Shown here: one piece after another, positions 5,954 through 7,249 of the stretch
Layout: the number at the start of each line of letters is the position of its first letter
Numbering within the stretch: position 1 is the stretch's first letter
NCBI GenBank assembly: GCA_035532755.1
Contig: DATKQI010000366.1
Location: forward strand, 1 to 7,249
Reading direction: 5' to 3'
DNA: 7,249 nucleotides
Source: DATKQI01 sp035532755
GTDB taxonomy: Bacteria > Pseudomonadota > Alphaproteobacteria > Acetobacterales > Acetobacteraceae
The notes under the pieces: generated by a model
Seen by the model: the letters and a program-made list of their open reading frames with translations, nothing else
What the model was told of the DNA's origin: nothing
The model's database searches: none
Position numbers and translations under genes: made by a program

Positions 5954-6775
5954 TCAGCCGAGGGCCGTCTGCGGCGCGAAGCCGCCGGAAGCCTGCAACG
6001 CGCGCGACAGGGCGGCAGCGGCGGTCAGCACCGGCTGGCGCGCCGCCGCTTCGAACGCGGCAATCGTCATGCGCGAGCCGGGTGCGGCGACGCTGAGACC
6101 GGCGATCGGCACGCCGTCGAGATCGACCACAGGCGCCGATAGCACCCGCAGCCCGAGCACGGTTTCCTGGTCGGACAGCGCGTAGCCCCGCGCACGCACC
6201 TGGTCGAGCCGGCTCAGCAACGTATCGAGGCCGGTCAGGGTGTGCTGAGTTAGCGGCTCGCGTGGCCGCGATTCCAGGATCTTGATCTGCGTCGCCCGCG
6301 CCAGGCCGCTCAGGATCGCCTGGCCGATCGCGGTGGCGTAGGCCGGCACCCGGCTGCCGATGCGAACGTCGACGCCAAGCCGGGTCAGCCCAGCCTGGAT
6401 GCGTTCGATATAGACGACCTCGGCCCCGTCCAACACACCGACCGACGCCGCCTCGTTCACCTCGCCGACCAGGGCCCGCAGCACCGGACGCGCGAGCGCC
6501 CGCAGGTCGGAGCGGGCGATCGCGTTGAAGCCAAGCCCCAGGCACTTGAGAGTCAGGCGGAAACGGCGGCTATCGGCGATCTTCTCGACGTAGCCGAGCA
6601 TCACCAAGGTGTTGAGCAGGCGGAAAGCGGTGGCGTTGTCGCTGCCGGAACGTCGCGCGACTTCGGCCAGGGTGAGTTCCGGCTGCTCGCTGGTGAAGGC
6701 CTCGAGCACGCGGAATCCCTTGGCGAGGGACTGCACCACGTTCTTGTCGGCCGGCTTGCCGTCGCTCGGGTTCAT
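5954..6775 (-). CDS. IclR-family transcriptional regulator
   Basis: A 273-residue DNA-binding regulator. The winged helix-turn-helix covers about 12-78: VVQSLAKGFRVLEAF, then the helices LTLAEVARRSGSDNATAFRLLNTL (34-57) and the wing RRFRLTLKCLGLG. The IclR effector domain covers about 85-265, with the family signatures GSRVPAYATAIGQAIL (139-154), GYALSDQE (197-204) and GLRVLSAPVVD followed by LDGVPIAGLSVAAP (208-231). The ligand is probably a small organic acid of the pathway. It is the first gene of the block rather than divergent, so it likely controls itself together with the catabolic genes through the half-site cluster at 6793-6831. The ribosome site is weak (GGGACGGAA before the ATG), which would keep regulator levels low. 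Whether it represses, activates or does both cannot be read from sequence. Confidence 0.93.
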   Translation of the reverse strand: MNPSDGKPADKNVVQSLAKGFRVLEAFTSEQPELTLAEVARRSGSDNATAFRLLNTLVMLGYVEKIADSRRFRLTLKCLGLGFNAIARSDLRALARPVLRALVGEVNEAASVGVLDGAEVVYIERIQAGLTRLGVDVRIGSRVPAYATAIGQAILSGLARATQIKILESRPREPLTQHTLTGLDTLLSRLDQVRARGYALSDQETVLGLRVLSAPVVDLDGVPIAGLSVAAPGSRMTIAAFEAAARQPVLTAAAALSRALQASGGFAPQTALG

Positions 6776-6792
6776 GCGTTCCGTCCCGGGAA

Positions 6793-6831
6793 TTCGGAAT
6801 ACGAACTTTTGTTCGCGTGATCTGCGGCGAA
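6793..6831. promoter_or_regulatory. Candidate operator: cluster of TTCG/CGAA half-sites
   Basis: Four alternating half-sites occur in 39 bases: TTCG (6793-6796), CGAA (6802-6805), TTCG (6812-6815) and CGAA (6828-6831). They form a perfect 14-base palindrome CGAAC-TTTT-GTTCG (6802-6815), a TTCG-N5-CGAA (6793-6805) and a TTCGC-N10-GCGAA (6812-6831). The cluster runs from the -10 region to the leader of the iclR-like gene, a position suited to repression or autoregulation. IclR proteins bind short inverted repeats in such places, often as two dimers. Binding by this regulator is inferred. Confidence 0.5.
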
Positions 6832-6857
6832 TTACGATTGCCCCGATTGGGTGTCAA
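6829..6857 (-). promoter_or_regulatory. Candidate sigma70-type promoter of the operon
   Basis: On the minus strand a perfect TTGACA (-35, 6857-6852) is followed either after 15 bases by CGTAAT (6836-6831, four of six to TATAAT) or after 17 bases by TAATTC (6834-6829, poor match but good spacing). Transcription would start near 6823, giving a leader of roughly 45-50 bases before the regulator ATG. This is one of the few AT-richer stretches in the window. The weak -10 suggests need for activation, or tolerance typical of alphaproteobacterial promoters. Confidence 0.5.
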
Positions 6858-6910
6858 GCGAAATCGCACGCATCTGTCGGGGCGGTCGTCGGCAGCGGAA
6901 TCTTGGCGTG

Positions 6911-6932
6911 GCGGGCGGCTTCCGCCGCTCGC
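6911..6932. repeat. GC-rich inverted repeat (hairpin) in the intergenic region
   Basis: gcggc (6915-6919) and gccgc (6924-6928) flank TTCC. Beyond a g/t pair (6914, 6929) the outer gcg (6911-6913) and cgc (6930-6932) also pair, giving about nine pairs on a plus-strand RNA. On the minus strand the loop reads GGAA, a GNRA tetraloop, over five pairs. No U-run follows on either strand. Confidence 0.4.
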
Positions 6933-6934
6933 CC

Positions 6935-6950
6935 CCCGCCCGAAGACGGG
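6935..6950 (-). terminator. UUCG-capped hairpin upstream of the operon promoter
   Basis: The minus strand reads CCCGTC-TTCG-GGCGGG: a six-pair stem (one G-U) closed by C(UUCG)G, one of the most stable RNA tetraloops. It lies between the thiamine-diphosphate enzyme gene and the operon promoter and would be in any read-through transcript of the former. It lacks a U-run, so termination is a guess; it could equally be a 3' stabiliser. Confidence 0.35.
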
Positions 6951-7001
6951 AATGTCCCGGACCTGCTGGGGGCAGCCCGGCGTGGCGATGCGCCCGACCG
7001 C

Positions 7002-7023
7002 CCGCCGCGCCACGGCGCGGTGG
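7002..7023 (-). terminator. Hairpin downstream of the thiamine-diphosphate enzyme gene
   Basis: ccgcgc (7005-7010) and gcgcgg (7015-7020) pair around cacg, extended past one mismatch by cc/gg (7002-7003 with 7022-7023). It begins about 40 bases after the stop codon at 7063-7065. With no U-run it is only a candidate transcript end. Confidence 0.35.
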
Positions 7024-7062
7024 TTCAGTGCAGGGGGAAGATGCGGATCGCCGCGCGCTCGC

Positions 7063-7249
7063 TCAGGGCAGCGCCGGCCGTGCCCCGTCCGCCGACCCGC
7101 GCACGCGCGGCAGCAGGATCATGTCCCACGGGCTCGGCATCTCGCCCACCGGCACGTGGATCAGCGCCGGGGCGCGGGCGGCGAGCGCGTCGCGCAGCGC
7201 CGCCTCCAGCGCCGCCGGCGTCGTCGCGCGCCAGGCGCGCAGGCCGAAG
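7063..7249 (-). CDS. Thiamine-diphosphate-dependent enzyme, C-terminal end (partial)
   Basis: The last 61 codons of a gene whose 5' part lies beyond the right edge. The peptide begins FGLRAWR, continues with the helix PAALEAALRDALAAR and the strand PALIHVPVGEMPSPW, and ends ARPALP before TGA. This order (GxxAWR, helix, PALIxVPVG) is how the pyrimidine/diphosphate-binding C-terminal domain ends in acetolactate synthase-like and benzoylformate decarboxylase-like proteins. The MPSPW tail recalls the large set of uncharacterised alphaproteobacterial members rather than a housekeeping IlvB. The catalytic parts are outside the window, so the reaction cannot be named. It is on the same strand as the tartrate block but separated by 287 bases, three hairpins and a promoter, so it is probably a separate transcript. 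Confidence 0.75.
   Translation of the reverse strand, partial: FGLRAWRATTPAALEAALRDALAARAPALIHVPVGEMPSPWDMILLPRVRGSADGARPALP

Noticed and set aside
6570..7013. Minus-strand open frame of 147 codons spanning the iclR promoter region
   Set aside because: It overlaps the IclR HTH coding region in another frame, crosses the hairpins and promoter, and has Arg/Gly/Pro-rich composition. The region is better read as non-coding.

Overview
This is a strongly GC-rich window in which every supported gene is on the minus strand. Codon third positions are nearly all G or C. The gene families (a Bradyrhizobium-type D-tartrate dehydratase, a Tat-exported NMT1/TauA-like binding protein, an IclR regulator) suggest a Pseudomonadota chromosome, most likely an alphaproteobacterium, less likely a betaproteobacterium such as Burkholderiales. 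No rRNA, tRNA, CRISPR array, insertion sequence or phage gene was seen.

Layout in transcription order (right to left). 7249-7063 is the 3' end of a gene for a thiamine-diphosphate enzyme, cut by the window edge. 7062-6776 is non-coding; it holds three GC-rich hairpins and then a TTGACA-type promoter overlapped by a cluster of TTCG/CGAA half-sites. A seven-gene block follows: an IclR-family regulator (6775-5954), a DHDPS/NAL-family Schiff-base lyase (5925-4984, probably GTG start), the ATPase (4886-4056), permease (4059-3211) and binding protein (3198-2113) of a TauT/NitT-type ABC importer, an SDR oxidoreductase (2116-1394) and D-tartrate dehydratase TarD (1322-153). A 10-bp perfect hairpin lies just after the tarD stop, and a poorly supported start of another gene runs off the left edge.

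The block reads as one catabolic operon. ATPase/permease and binding protein/SDR are joined by ATGA stop-start overlaps, and permease to binding protein and regulator to lyase are only about 12 and 28 bases apart. The best-supported function is TarD: length, colinearity and all catalytic residues match the characterised enzyme that turns D-tartrate into oxaloacetate. The simplest model is that the ABC system imports a hydroxy-acid, TarD dehydrates it, and the IclR protein senses it or a product. The lyase and the SDR are not needed for tartrate to oxaloacetate, so either the pathway starts from a larger compound or these enzymes handle the product (for example decarboxylation of oxaloacetate to pyruvate). 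That combination, with a lyase whose active site is clearly not DapA, is the most interesting open question here.
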